The notes: a model not told the origin generated them from the sequence alone. Shown: positions 9,032-17,762, counted from the first letter of the stretch. The stretch is DNA of 64,000 bases from Paracoccus sp. N5 (GCF_000371965.1 NZ_AQUO01000002.1:822001-886000), one strand, 5' to 3'. Program-made: numbers and translations.

Positions 9032-9690
9032 GATGCCTGATCGTCGAGGACGACCCGACCCTGTCGGCGCAGCTGGCGCAGGCAATGCGCGACGGCGGCT
9101 TCGCCTGCGACCTGGCCGCCGACGGCACGCAGGGCGAATTCCTGGGCGCGACCGAAACCTATGACCTCGCCATCCTCGACCTGGGCCTGCCCGGCCTGCC
9201 GGGGATCGAGGTCCTGACCCGCTGGCGCGAGGGCGGCGTGACCATGCCGGTGCTGATCCTGACCGCGCGCGGCGACTGGACCGACAAGGTCGCGGGTTTT
9301 CGCGCCGGCGCCGACGATTACGCCGTGAAGCCGTTTCGGCTGGAAGAGGTGGTGATCCGCGCCCAGACCCTGGTGCGCCGTGCTGCCGGCCATGCCCAGG
9401 CCGTCATCAAGGCCGGGCCGCTGCGGCTGGACAGCCAGCTGGGCGTCATCACCAGGAACGGCATGGCGCTGAAGCTGACCGCCTTCGAGACCCGCATCCT
9501 GTCCTATCTCATCCACCACCAGAACCGCGTCGTCAGCCGCAGCGAGCTGTCCGACCACCTCTATGATTCCGCCGCCGACCGCGACTTCAAGTCGATCGAG
9601 GTCGTCATCGGCCGGCTGCGCCGCAAGATCGGCGAGGGGCTGATCGAGACCCGGCGCGGCGAGGGCTACGTCCTGCAGGCCGCGCCGTGA
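9028..9690 (+). CDS. OmpR/PhoB-family response regulator
   Basis: A 220-aa regulator with an intact receiver domain: acidic pair in IVEDDP, phospho-acceptor Asp in LAILDLGLPG (about residue 51), T in LILTAR, and K in AVKPF. A winged-helix DNA-binding domain follows from about residue 125 (LKLTAFETRILSYL, RRKIGEGLIETRRGEGYVL). GGGAGG lies upstream and its ATG overlaps the PepSY stop. Its stop overlaps the kinase GTG. The arrangement resembles PhoP/PhoQ-type pairs. The tandem repeat at 8601-8622 is a plausible binding site. Confidence 0.93.
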   Translation: MRCLIVEDDPTLSAQLAQAMRDGGFACDLAADGTQGEFLGATETYDLAILDLGLPGLPGIEVLTRWREGGVTMPVLILTARGDWTDKVAGFRAGADDYAVKPFRLEEVVIRAQTLVRRAAGHAQAVIKAGPLRLDSQLGVITRNGMALKLTAFETRILSYLIHHQNRVVSRSELSDHLYDSAADRDFKSIEVVIGRLRRKIGEGLIETRRGEGYVLQAAP

Positions 9691-11012
9691 TCTGGCCGCG
9701 CGATTCCATCCGCGCCCGGCTGATCGGCCTTGGCGCGGCGCTGACGCTGGCGGCGCTGGTCGCGGGCTATCTGACCATTGCCGCCATTCTCGAGGATTTC
9801 ATCGCCGGCCGCTTCGATGCCGAGACCGAGGCGGTGGCCGATGCGCTGATCGCCGGCGCCAGCATCGACGCCGGCGGCCGGCTGCTGGCTGGCCCCGAGC
9901 CGACCGACCCGCGCTTCCAGATTCCGCTCTCGGGCTGGTTCTGGCAATTGTCGCAGGACGGGCGGGTGACGGCCAAGTCGCATTCGCTGTTCGACAATGT
10001 GCTGCGGCCCCCCGATGCCGAGTTGCAGGGCGGCCCCGGCCTCGGCCCCGATGGCGAGGCGCTGCGCGTCACCCGCCACGGCTTCACCCTGCCCGGCAGC
10101 GATTCGGCGCTGGCGGTGACGGTGACGGCGCCGCGGGCCGAGATCGACGCGAGCCTTGCGCGGCTGCGCCGGCCGCTGGCGGTGTCGCTGGCGGTGCTGG
10201 GGCTGGCGCTGACCGTGGCGAGCCTGCTGCAGGTCGCGGCGGGGCTCGGCAGCCTGGACCGGCTGGGCCGCGACCTGCGCCGCATCCGCGCCGGCCGGGC
10301 CGAAAGCCTGCCCCTGCCCGCCGTGGCCGAGCTGCGCCCCGTCGCGGCCGAGATCAACGCGCTTCTGGAACAGAACCGCAGCGTGCTGGCCCGCGCGCGC
10401 GAGCATCTGGGCAATCTCGCGCATTCGCTGAAGACGCCGCTGGCGGCGCTGGACAATGCCCTGCCGCCCGATCACCCCGGCCATGCGCTGGTCGCGCGCA
10501 TGGACCGCCAGATCGGCTGGCACCTGCGCCGGGCGCGCTCCTCGGCCGCACCGCGCCTGCTGGGCCACAGCACCGCCGCCCTGCCGGTGATCGAGGACAT
10601 CCTGCTGGTGCTGCGCGGCCCGATCCGCGAATCGGACCTGGCGGTCGAGGTCGCGGCCCCCGGCGCCCCCGCCTTCGCCGGCGAGCGCCAGGATCTCGAG
10701 GAGATGGTCGGCAACCTGGTCGAGAATGCGGTGAAATGGTCCTCGGGCCGGATCCGCATCGGTGCTGCGGTCCAGGGCGACCGGCTGCGCATCGCCATCG
10801 AGGACGACGGCCCCGGCCTGCCCGACGCCGATCATGCGCTGGCCCTGACCCGCGGCGCGCGGCTGGACGAGACCGGCCCGCCCGGCACCGGCCTGGGCCT
10901 GGGCATCGTCGCCGATCTCGCGGCGCTGCACGGCGGCGCGCTGGCGCTCGAGCGGTCCGACCTGGGCGGCTTGCGCGCCGTGCTGAGCCTGCCGGCGATC
11001 CCGACGTCTTGA
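9687..11012 (+). CDS. sensor histidine kinase, PhoQ-like
   Basis: A 441-aa membrane kinase beginning with GTG (GTGA overlap with the regulator). A first membrane span lies at about residues 12-34 and a periplasmic sensor domain at about 35-165. The second span is near 168-190 and is followed by a HAMP-like linker. The H-box is NLAHSLKTPLAAL, typical of the PhoQ subgroup, and the ATPase has NLVENAVKWS (N box), EDDGPGLP and GTGLGLGI. The last 181 bp are overlapped antisense by the extended reading frame of the integrated recombinase, a consequence of insertion behind the adjacent tRNA. The kinase itself looks intact. Confidence 0.92.
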   Translation: MIWPRDSIRARLIGLGAALTLAALVAGYLTIAAILEDFIAGRFDAETEAVADALIAGASIDAGGRLLAGPEPTDPRFQIPLSGWFWQLSQDGRVTAKSHSLFDNVLRPPDAELQGGPGLGPDGEALRVTRHGFTLPGSDSALAVTVTAPRAEIDASLARLRRPLAVSLAVLGLALTVASLLQVAAGLGSLDRLGRDLRRIRAGRAESLPLPAVAELRPVAAEINALLEQNRSVLARAREHLGNLAHSLKTPLAALDNALPPDHPGHALVARMDRQIGWHLRRARSSAAPRLLGHSTAALPVIEDILLVLRGPIRESDLAVEVAAPGAPAFAGERQDLEEMVGNLVENAVKWSSGRIRIGAAVQGDRLRIAIEDDGPGLPDADHALALTRGARLDETGPPGTGLGLGIVADLAALHGGALALERSDLGGLRAVLSLPAIPTS

Positions 11013-12754
11013 CTTGCTGCCGCCGGGGCTGCGAAAGGAAGGGCCGAGGAAGTGTGGCCGAGTGGTTTAAGGCTCTGGTCTTGAAAACCAGCGTGGGGGA
11101 GACCCCACCGTGGGTTCGAATCCCACCGCTTCCGCCACCTTGGTATAAAACCGGGAACGCCGATTCCCGCCGATTTCCCTCCCTTAGTGGCGATCAGCGT
11201 CCTCAACAGCGTGTTTTTGTTGCCATTGATGTAGATCGCATCATCCGCGACCTCGACATGCTGGGCGAAAGCCCGGACGTGATCCCGCCGATAGCCGCCC
11301 TTTTCGAGCCGAAGCCCGGTGCGTGCCTCGCTCGCCAGTTCCCGCACGGCCGCCCCTGTGAGGCCCTTATGGGCCGCGTTTTTCAGCATGGCTTCGGTCC
11401 TTACGGCGTCGGCTCGTGCCTGATCCCGTATCGCCGTAAGACCGGCGATGCGTTCGCCAAGGGCGGATTCGGCCGGGTCGAGCGAACCGGCCTCGATAGC
11501 CTCATAGAGCCGCTTGAGGCGCATGTCGGCCTCGGCCGCGCTCTGGTTCAATTCGGCGATGTGCTGGCTGCGCCGCTCGACGCTCTCCTGCCGACGCTCC
11601 AGAAGCGAGGCGAGCACGTCTTCGATCCGCTCGGGGTCCAGCAGCCTTTCCTCGATGTGGCTGACCACGATGCGGTCCAGCTTGTCCATCGGGATCGCGC
11701 GGCCCTTGCAGCCGGTTTCGCCCTGCCGCGCCCGGATCGAACAGGCATAGTAGCGGTAGCGGCCGTTCTTGCCGGTGCGGAGCGTCATGGCCCCGCCGCA
11801 ATTGCCGCAATAGCAAATGCCGGTCAGCAGGTTCGGGCCGCTGACGACGCGCGGCGGCGTCACCTTCGGATTGTTGACCTTCAAGCGGTTCTGCACCGCC
11901 TCGAACATCTCAAGGTCAATCAGCGGCGGCACCGCGACGGTGACGACTTCTTCCTCCGGCTTCACCTCGCCCTTCTTGGACCGGCGATTGAAGCGGTGTT
12001 CGCCGATATAGGTGCGGCGGGTCAGGACGCGGTGAAACTGGCCGATGCCCCAACGTCCGCCGCTGCGGGTGAACATGCGGTTCCTGTTGAGGTAGCTGAC
12101 GATGTTCTTGACGCCCATGGGGCCGGACGTGCCGTCGCCTTCCGATGCGAGGCGGAAGATCAGCCGCACGGTGTCGGCGTGCAGCGGGTCGATTTCCAGC
12201 TTCTTCTTCATCTTGGTGCCGCGCTGCTCGGCATCGACGACGCGGTAGCCGATGGGCGGCAGCGAACCGTTCCAGAAGCCTTGCCGGGCGTTCTCCTTCA
12301 AGGCACGTAGGACGTGCTTGGCGTTCTCCTTGGACTGGTATTCGTCGAACAGCGACATGATCCGCCGCATCATCTGGTGGATCGGATCGTCGCCAAGTTC
12401 CTGCGTCATGGAAACGAGCTTGACGCCATTCTTCGCCAGCTTCCGGTAGTAGTATTCCATTTCAAATTCATCGCGGAAAAACCGCGAGAAGCTATGCACC
12501 ACCACCACGTCGAACGCTGGCGGCTTGGACGTGCCGGCTTCGATCATGCGCTGGAACTCGGGGCGGCGGTCGTTGGTCGCCGATGCGCCCGGCTCGACGA
12601 AGGTTTCCACAAGCTGATAGCCGCGAGACTCGCAATAGGCTTCGCCCTGCCGCTTCTGGTCGGGGATCGACACGTCATGCTCTGCCTGCCGTGCCGTCGA
12701 GACGCGCAGATAGAGCGCGGCGCGCAGGGCGACGTGCGGGGAATGAATGTTCAT
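10832..12754 (-). CDS. site-specific serine recombinase with C-terminus read through tRNA-Ser
   Basis: A large serine recombinase. The N-terminal resolvase domain has YLRVSTARQ (Arg and catalytic Ser) and VVVHSFSRFFRD. A recombinase domain follows with GYRVVDAEQ and RRTYIGEHRFN, then a zinc ribbon (CYCGNCGG ... C ... C) and a coiled coil. The start at 12754 has a full AAGGAGG 6 nt upstream and overlaps the preceding stop (ATGA). The normal domain structure ends near GFIPRWRKRWDSNP. From there the frame reads the tRNA-Ser antisense (residues WGLPHAGFQDQSLKPLGH), then intergenic DNA and the antisense 3' end of the kinase gene, stopping at 10832. The tail of about 105 residues (from 11147) therefore depends on the insertion site; the true protein may be shorter after processing. 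Confidence 0.85.
   Translation of the reverse strand: MNIHSPHVALRAALYLRVSTARQAEHDVSIPDQKRQGEAYCESRGYQLVETFVEPGASATNDRRPEFQRMIEAGTSKPPAFDVVVVHSFSRFFRDEFEMEYYYRKLAKNGVKLVSMTQELGDDPIHQMMRRIMSLFDEYQSKENAKHVLRALKENARQGFWNGSLPPIGYRVVDAEQRGTKMKKKLEIDPLHADTVRLIFRLASEGDGTSGPMGVKNIVSYLNRNRMFTRSGGRWGIGQFHRVLTRRTYIGEHRFNRRSKKGEVKPEEEVVTVAVPPLIDLEMFEAVQNRLKVNNPKVTPPRVVSGPNLLTGICYCGNCGGAMTLRTGKNGRYRYYACSIRARQGETGCKGRAIPMDKLDRIVVSHIEERLLDPERIEDVLASLLERRQESVERRSQHIAELNQSAAEADMRLKRLYEAIEAGSLDPAESALGERIAGLTAIRDQARADAVRTEAMLKNAAHKGLTGAAVRELASEARTGLRLEKGGYRRDHVRAFAQHVEVADDAIYINGNKNTLLRTLIATKGGKSAGIGVPGFIPRWRKRWDSNPRWGLPHAGFQDQSLKPLGHTSSALPFAAPAAASQDVGIAGRLSTARKPPRSDRSSASAPPCSAARSATMPRPRPVPGGPVSSSRAPRVRASA
11048..11137 (+). 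tRNA. tRNA-Ser(UGA)
   Basis: A 90-nt tRNA with a long variable arm. The acceptor GGAAGTG pairs with CGCTTCC (one G-U), with discriminator G and encoded CCA. The anticodon arm is CTGGT-CTTGAAA-ACCAG, giving anticodon UGA. The T-arm contains GGTTCGAATCC. The gene is complete. The decayed conjugative element begins directly after its CCA, so this tRNA is the integration locus. Confidence 0.97.
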
Positions 12755-13470
12755 CACCGGCCTCCTTGCGCCATGCGGCGGTCGAGCAACGGCAGCGCCA
12801 GTTCAACACGGTCATGGACAACCTTGGGCGCGACCTTGCGGCCTTCCTTCTCCAAGCGGACAAGGCCGTAGCTCTCCATCGTCTTCATGGTGCGTGACAG
12901 GGATGCCGGCGGCGCGACACGATCCGGGGCGACGGTCTGCCGGTCCACGGGACCATTGAGGAAAGCCGCGTGCCGGTCCTGCGTCGCGGGCTGTCCACCA
13001 AGGCCAAGATCGGCAAGGCCGGGCATGGTGGTTCCTGCCGGTGTCCCCATGCGCGGGCTGGACTGGAAAAACACATTGCTCAAGCGCGCGGCTTCTTCCT
13101 CGGCGCGGCGGCGTTCTTCCTCGGGATCGACGGCGGGCGTCGTCATGACAGGGGGCGCGACCGGCTGTCCCCGGTTCTGCGCGTCGAGAATGGGTCGGCC
13201 CAAATCTCCGGGCAGCGCGGGGCCGAGCACCGGCCCGCTATAGTCGCTCGGCAGGCCCGCCAGCCCATCGGCAGTTTGCCGGTTGTTGGTCGAATAGAGT
13301 TCGTCACCTCCCGGTCCTGCATCGCGGGTCTGGAGCGCGTAAATCAGCGCGCCACCGATGCTGAGAAGCGCCACCGCGCCGACGCCTGCCAGCATCTTGC
13401 GGGACAGACGGGTGACACGGGGCGATTCAGCGCGAAGGCGCATGGGGGCTGCGGTATCTGTATCGCTCAT
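12754..13470 (-). pseudogene. trbI: trbI 5' part fused in frame to the 3' end of an HTH regulator gene
   Basis: Residues 1-190 are TrbI (VirB10-like T4SS core protein): a basic cytoplasmic start, a membrane span at about 27-47 (LAGVGAVALLSIGGALIYAL), and a Pro-rich periplasmic stretch ending DRVAPPAS. The conserved C-terminal OM-channel domain (normally about 200 more residues) is missing. At about 12900 the frame switches without a break to LSRTMKTMESYGLVRLEKEG ... VELALPL, the C-terminal recognition region of a COG4190-like DNA-binding protein. This is a deletion junction. The regulator was probably the original partner just upstream of the recombinase, with which the chimera shares an ATGA overlap. 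Confidence 0.75.
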
Positions 13471-14468
13471 GAGGACGATCCTCCCGTGGTCGCGCTGGCT
13501 GGCTCTGCTGCGGCCTGCGTCGGGTTGGTGCGGACGATCCTGACGACCTGTTGGCGATTGCCGCTGCCAAGGCGCAGCTCGGCCGCGCCGAACAGGCGGT
13601 CCACGATCAGGACGTTCTGGTGGATGCGGGAATTGACGATCTGCGGTTCGCCGTTCGCGCCGAGCACGAAGATCGGCGGCATCTCGCCCTGCACGATCCC
13701 GGCCGGGAAGACGATATAAACGCGCCTGCCATCGTCAAAGACGGAAACCGGCCGCCACGGCGGGCTGTCGCCCTGCACCTGCAACCCATAGCGATAATTC
13801 CGCGTCGCCTCGGCCGGAATGACCGGGGCTGCCGGGACCGTCCGGCGCTGGCCGGCAGGTGGCGCGGGATAGGCCCATGCCACGGCCGGCATGTAGAGCG
13901 ATTCCCGTGCGCGCAGCTCGATCATGTAGGTGCGCCGGTCGGTGGTGACGACAAGGTTGGTGGAAATGTCCGGCCGTGTCGGCTTCACAAGGATATGGAC
14001 ACGGCGATTTGCACCGCTGCCGCTCTCGGTGTCGCCGATGATCCAGCGGGCGGTGTCGCCCGCCGCAATTGGCCCCGCGCCTGTCAGGCTCTCGCCCGGC
14101 TCCAGCGCGATCGTCGTGATCTGCCCGACTGCGGCATAGACCTGATAGAGTGCACCTTCGCTCCAAGGGAAAACCTGAATGGCGTTGTAGTAGCCTTCGC
14201 GGCGCGGCTCGACGCGGGCGGCAGCATTGGCGTTCTCGACGCGGCCGGTCGGCGTGCCGGCAGCCGTGCCGCCGCGCGCCACGGTCCCTGCGGGGGGCAC
14301 ATGCAGCGGCCGGGGCGTGTTGTCGGTTGCCGCCGCCTGCACGGTCGGCAGCGGCGGCACGCTGGCGTCGTAGCTGAATTGCGGCGTCCGGTTGGTGGCA
14401 CAGCCTGCGAGCATGGTGGCCGAAAGCAGGACGGCCGCGATTGTAGGGGTGCGGGTGATCGTCCTCAT
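13467..14468 (-). CDS. trbG: conjugal transfer protein TrbG (VirB9-like)
   Basis: A 333-aa outer-membrane-associated T4SS core component. A lipoprotein-like signal (AAVLLSATMLAGCATN) is followed by a Pro-rich region and a VirB9/TrbG domain with YQVYAAVGQITTIALEPGE, WIIGDTESG and HILVKPTRPDISTNLV. Near the C-terminus are NYRYGLQVQG and VYIVFPAGI. The ATG overlaps the trbF stop and its stop overlaps trbI, in the standard trbL-F-G-I order. The gene looks complete even though its neighbours are broken. Confidence 0.92.
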   Translation of the reverse strand: MRTITRTPTIAAVLLSATMLAGCATNRTPQFSYDASVPPLPTVQAAATDNTPRPLHVPPAGTVARGGTAAGTPTGRVENANAAARVEPRREGYYNAIQVFPWSEGALYQVYAAVGQITTIALEPGESLTGAGPIAAGDTARWIIGDTESGSGANRRVHILVKPTRPDISTNLVVTTDRRTYMIELRARESLYMPAVAWAYPAPPAGQRRTVPAAPVIPAEATRNYRYGLQVQGDSPPWRPVSVFDDGRRVYIVFPAGIVQGEMPPIFVLGANGEPQIVNSRIHQNVLIVDRLFGAAELRLGSGNRQQVVRIVRTNPTQAAAEPASATTGGSSS

Positions 14469-15154
14469 TGGCTCATCTCCCGCGACCACGAAATTGCATT
14501 GACGTAGATTCCAAGCGGATTGGCGCGCAGGCGTTCGGCGTCGCGCGGCGGCTGGATGACGATGGTAAGGATGGCCGTCCATCGTTCCGTGGTGGAAAGC
14601 TGGCCGTTCTCGAAATGGCGTTCGGTCCATGCGACGCGGAAGCTGTCCGGCGATGCCCGGATGACGCTGGAAACCTCGACGGCGACCTGCTGGCGGCCGA
14701 CCTTGCTGAACGGGTCGTTGGCGCGGGCGTAGTCGTTCAATGCCGCCGCGCCGCGATCCGTGGTCCATTCATAGGCGCGAAGCCAGTTCTGGCGGACAAT
14801 GATCGCGTCGGCCGGGATCGCGCGCACCTGCTCGATGAAGCGGCCGAGATGGAAAGCAATCTGCGGATCGGTCGGCCGATAGTCAGCGTTGGCAGGCGCG
14901 ACGGTCTGCGCCTGACCAAGATTATCGACTTGCACCACCCACGGCACCACGGTCCCGCGTGCGGATTGCCAGACCAGCGGCGAGGCGAAGCTGGCTGAAA
15001 GGATCAGGGAGCCGAAGGCCATGAGCCGCCAGTTCCTAGCCTGCACGCGGGCCGAGCCGATACGCTCGTCCCATGCCTGCGCGGCCTTCTGATAGGGCGT
15101 CTCGGGTTCCGGCGATTTGCCGTAATGGGTTGCTGATCGTTTGAAGATGCTCAT
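14465..15154 (-). CDS. trbF: conjugal transfer protein TrbF (VirB8-like)
   Basis: A 229-aa bitopic inner-membrane T4SS assembly factor. A short cytoplasmic start (MSIFKRSATHYGKSPEPETP) is followed by YQKAAQAWDERIGSARVQAR, one membrane span (about residues 43-63) and a periplasmic VirB8-like domain (VVPWVVQVDNLG, NWLRAYEWTTDRGAAALNDY, WTERHFENG). It overlaps trbL upstream and trbG downstream by 4 nt each. It appears intact. Confidence 0.93.
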   Translation of the reverse strand: MSIFKRSATHYGKSPEPETPYQKAAQAWDERIGSARVQARNWRLMAFGSLILSASFASPLVWQSARGTVVPWVVQVDNLGQAQTVAPANADYRPTDPQIAFHLGRFIEQVRAIPADAIIVRQNWLRAYEWTTDRGAAALNDYARANDPFSKVGRQQVAVEVSSVIRASPDSFRVAWTERHFENGQLSTTERWTAILTIVIQPPRDAERLRANPLGIYVNAISWSREMSQ

Positions 15155-16536
15155 GAGCGGTCACTTTCGGAAAGGTTGACGGAGGAACCGGAGCCGTGGC
15201 TGTCGCCGGAGCGCACCGCATGGGCGGCCATGGTCGTGCCGTGGTTCATAGCCTGCGAGCGCCGCATCCGCTGCGCCCAAGCCGGAGGACCATCGGGAGA
15301 AGTCGGCGGCGCGGCTGCCGGGGCGGCGCTCGCACCGCCAACCGTGCCCATGGAGGACGTGCCGCCCGACGCACCGAAACCGGCGCGCACGCCATCGGCG
15401 AAGCTGGACTTGACGCTTTCGCCTGCTTGCGATGCTGCGCTGGAGGCGGCGCGCTTGAGCGGCGAGATAGCGGCCGACCCTGCGGCTCGGGCGACGCCGC
15501 CGAGGCCGGAGGCAACGCCAGCCGCCCCGCTTTGACCGAGCGAGCCGACGCTATAGGCAGCGGTCGCCGCGCCCGCGGCCGTTGCGCCTCCGCGAACGGC
15601 CGCGGCTCCACCGGACAGGGCAGCAGCGCCGCCCTTCGCGGCAAGCATGGCCCCGCCACCGGCTGCCGCGCCGCCCGCAAGCACCATGCCGCCAGCAGCG
15701 AGGCCGGTTCCCACGGCTGCGCCCGCGCCGAGCTGCGGGCCGCCCGAGACGATGCCGTTGGCGATACCGGGGCCGAAGATGCCGAGGCCGAGAAGCGACA
15801 GCGCGGCGAGCACAATTGCCATGGCATCGTCGATGGTCGGGGTTGCCCCGCCGAAACCGGCCGTGAACTGCGAAAACAAGGTGCTGCCGATGCCGATGAT
15901 GACGGCAAGCACCAGAACCTTGATGCCGGACGACACCACGTTGCCCAAGACCTTCTCGGCCATGAACGCGCTCTTGCCCCAAAGTCCGAACGGGATGAGG
16001 ACGAAGCCGGCGAGCGTGACCAATTTGAACTCGATCAGGGTCACGAAAAGCTGGATGGCGAGGATGAAGAAGGCCAGCACCACAAGCGCCCATGCGAACA
16101 GCAGGCACGCGATCTGGATGAAGTTCTCAAAGAACGCGATCCAGCCCATCAGGTCGGAAATGGAGTCGAGCAGCGGGCGGCCAGCGTCGAGGCCGGTCTG
16201 CGCGACGCGGCCCGGCCGCATCAGATCGGCAACCGAAAAGCTGGTGCCGGATGCCATGAGGCCGAGGCCGGCGAAGCTCTCGAAGACGATGCGCGCGAGG
16301 TTGTTCCAGTTGGAAATGATGTAGGCGAACACGCCCACGAACAGGGTCTTTTTGACCAGCCGCGCGATAATGTCGTCATCCGCGCCCCATGCCCAAAACA
16401 GCGCGGCGAGCGTCACGTCGATGACGACCAACGTGGTGACAATAAACGCCACCTCGCCGCCGAGCAGGCCGAAACCGCTGTCGATGTAGCTGGTGAATAC
16501 GCCGAGGAAATTGTCGATGACGCCGGTGTTTCCCAT
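15151..16536 (-). CDS. trbL: P-type conjugative transfer protein TrbL (VirB6-like)
   Basis: A 461-aa polytopic inner-membrane channel subunit. The start at 16536 (MGNTGVIDNFLGVFTSYIDS) matches the usual TrbL opening. At least six membrane spans lie in the first 300 residues (for example LVVIDVTLAALFWAWG and FKLVTLAGFVLIPFG). A long Gly/Ala/Ser-rich C-terminal tail ends VNLSESDRS. The trbK stop lies just 2 nt upstream and it overlaps trbF by 4 nt. No frameshift is visible. Confidence 0.93.
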   Translation of the reverse strand: MGNTGVIDNFLGVFTSYIDSGFGLLGGEVAFIVTTLVVIDVTLAALFWAWGADDDIIARLVKKTLFVGVFAYIISNWNNLARIVFESFAGLGLMASGTSFSVADLMRPGRVAQTGLDAGRPLLDSISDLMGWIAFFENFIQIACLLFAWALVVLAFFILAIQLFVTLIEFKLVTLAGFVLIPFGLWGKSAFMAEKVLGNVVSSGIKVLVLAVIIGIGSTLFSQFTAGFGGATPTIDDAMAIVLAALSLLGLGIFGPGIANGIVSGGPQLGAGAAVGTGLAAGGMVLAGGAAAGGGAMLAAKGGAAALSGGAAAVRGGATAAGAATAAYSVGSLGQSGAAGVASGLGGVARAAGSAAISPLKRAASSAASQAGESVKSSFADGVRAGFGASGGTSSMGTVGGASAAPAAAPPTSPDGPPAWAQRMRRSQAMNHGTTMAAHAVRSGDSHGSGSSVNLSESDRS

Positions 16537-16538
16537 GG

Positions 16539-16826
16539 TCAACGCCCTTCGCTGGTCTGCGGCGCGGCGGGGGATGACGGGCGGCCGAGGAATCGGTCGC
16601 GGGATTGCGCCCAAGCGGCGAGGCAGCCGGCGTCACTCGCCGCCCCCTCGCCGAGCTGCTGGCAACGGCGCAGGGTTTCACGCAGGGGATCGGCCGGGGG
16701 CTGGAAGGCCGAGGCCGGGGGCGGCGCGGAAGGTTCATCCTTCCGCGCCATGTCGATTGCGGTCGCCGTGACGGCGATGGCGATGAACACCACGGCCCCG
16801 AGCCGGGCCAGCATCTTGCCGTCCAT
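16539..16826 (-). CDS. trbK: TrbK-like putative entry-exclusion protein
   Basis: A 95-aa protein with one N-terminal membrane span (LGAVVFIAIAVTATAIDM) and a small periplasmic domain with two cysteines (LRRCQQLGEGAASDAGCLAAW). That matches the TrbK-alt type found between trbJ and trbL in alphaproteobacterial trb clusters. GGGAGG precedes the ATG. Its role in surface or entry exclusion is known only by family analogy. It is the last intact gene before the IS-truncated trbJ. Confidence 0.8.
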   Translation of the reverse strand: MDGKMLARLGAVVFIAIAVTATAIDMARKDEPSAPPPASAFQPPADPLRETLRRCQQLGEGAASDAGCLAAWAQSRDRFLGRPSSPAAPQTSEGR

Positions 16827-16840
16827 GGCGAGCCTCCCGG

Positions 16841-16872
16841 TCAGTTGTTGCCGTTGTTGAACATCTGCGCGT
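16841..16872 (-). pseudogene. trbJ: trbJ 3' remnant cut by IS
   Basis: Only the end of trbJ survives, reading ...LNAQMFNNGNN then stop, in the right position 14 nt before trbK. The inverted repeat of the IS3-family element begins at 16872. The remaining trbJ and the genes normally upstream (trbE, D, C, B) are not found on the other side of the IS, so IS insertion was accompanied or followed by an adjacent deletion. Confidence 0.7.
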
Positions 16873-16899
16873 TGAGCTACTCCCCATCTCTTGGACAGT
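16872..16899. repeat. IS3-family terminal inverted repeat, left
   Basis: 28-bp end with blocks TTGAGC, CTCCCC and GGACAGT. It matches the right end at 18111-18138 in 19 of the block positions plus scattered bases between them. Confidence 0.8.
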
Positions 16900-16911
16900 T
16901 TCCGGGATGAT

Positions 16912-17754
16912 TTAAGCTACTCTCTGCCCCTGCTGATCGGTTTCGATCTGGTTGAAGTAGACCACGGCGGGCGGCTGTCCGCCATGGGCGGCGTGGGGCC
17001 GCTGGTGGTTGTAGAAGGTGATCCATCGGCCAACGCCCGCCTTCGCCTGCGAGCCGGTCTCCCAGGCGTGCAGATAGACGCACTCATACTTCAGGGACCG
17101 CCAAAGGCGCTCGATGAAGATGTTGTCGAGACACCGGCCCTTGCCGTCCATCGAGATCCGGGTGCCGATCCGTTTCAGCCGGTCGGTCCAGGCGAAGGAC
17201 GTGAACTGCGAGCCCTGATCGGTGTTCATGATCTCGGGCGGGCCGAAGCGGTGGACCGCCTCGTTCAGCGCCTCGACGCAGAAGTCGGCTTCGAGCGTGT
17301 TCGAGATGCGCCAGGCCAGCACCTTGCGGGTGAACCAGTCCATGATGGCGACCAGGTAGAGGAAGCCTCGTCGCATCGGCAGATAGGTGATGTCGGCACA
17401 CCAGGCATGGTTGTGCCGATCGACCCGCAGGCCACCCAGCAGATAGGGGTAGGTCTTGTGCCCCTTCGCAGGCTTGCTGGTGTTGGGCTTCTGGTAGATC
17501 GGCATCAGACGCATGAGCCGCATCAGCCGCCGGATGCGCTTCATGTTCACTGGGTGCCCTTCGTTCTGCAGGTGCCAGGTCATCTGCTGGACGCCGTAGA
17601 AGGGGGTTTCCAGGAACTGACGGTCGATCAGCCGCATGAGCGCCAGGTTCATCTCGGTCTCGCCCTGCGGTGCGTAGTAGAACGACGACCGCGAGATCGA
17701 CAGCAGACGGCATTGCGCCCCGACCGACAGCGTGGGGTGAGAGCGTTCGATCAT
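16912..17754 (-). CDS. IS3-family transposase OrfB (DDE integrase domain)
   Basis: Catalytic half of the transposase. From ATG 17754 it is 280 aa. In the element it is more likely made as an OrfAB fusion by -1 frameshifting at 17796-17802. It contains an HTH_21-like segment (VQQMTWHLQNEGHPVNMKRI) and an rve DDE core: D in WCADITYLP, D in IMNTDQGSQF, and E in NIFIERLWRSLKYE. The C-terminal YNHQRPHAAHGG is typical of IS3. All three acidic residues are present, so it may still be active. Confidence 0.9.
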   Translation of the reverse strand: MIERSHPTLSVGAQCRLLSISRSSFYYAPQGETEMNLALMRLIDRQFLETPFYGVQQMTWHLQNEGHPVNMKRIRRLMRLMRLMPIYQKPNTSKPAKGHKTYPYLLGGLRVDRHNHAWCADITYLPMRRGFLYLVAIMDWFTRKVLAWRISNTLEADFCVEALNEAVHRFGPPEIMNTDQGSQFTSFAWTDRLKRIGTRISMDGKGRCLDNIFIERLWRSLKYECVYLHAWETGSQAKAGVGRWITFYNHQRPHAAHGGQPPAVVYFNQIETDQQGQRVA

Positions 17755-17762
17755 CCCGCGCC

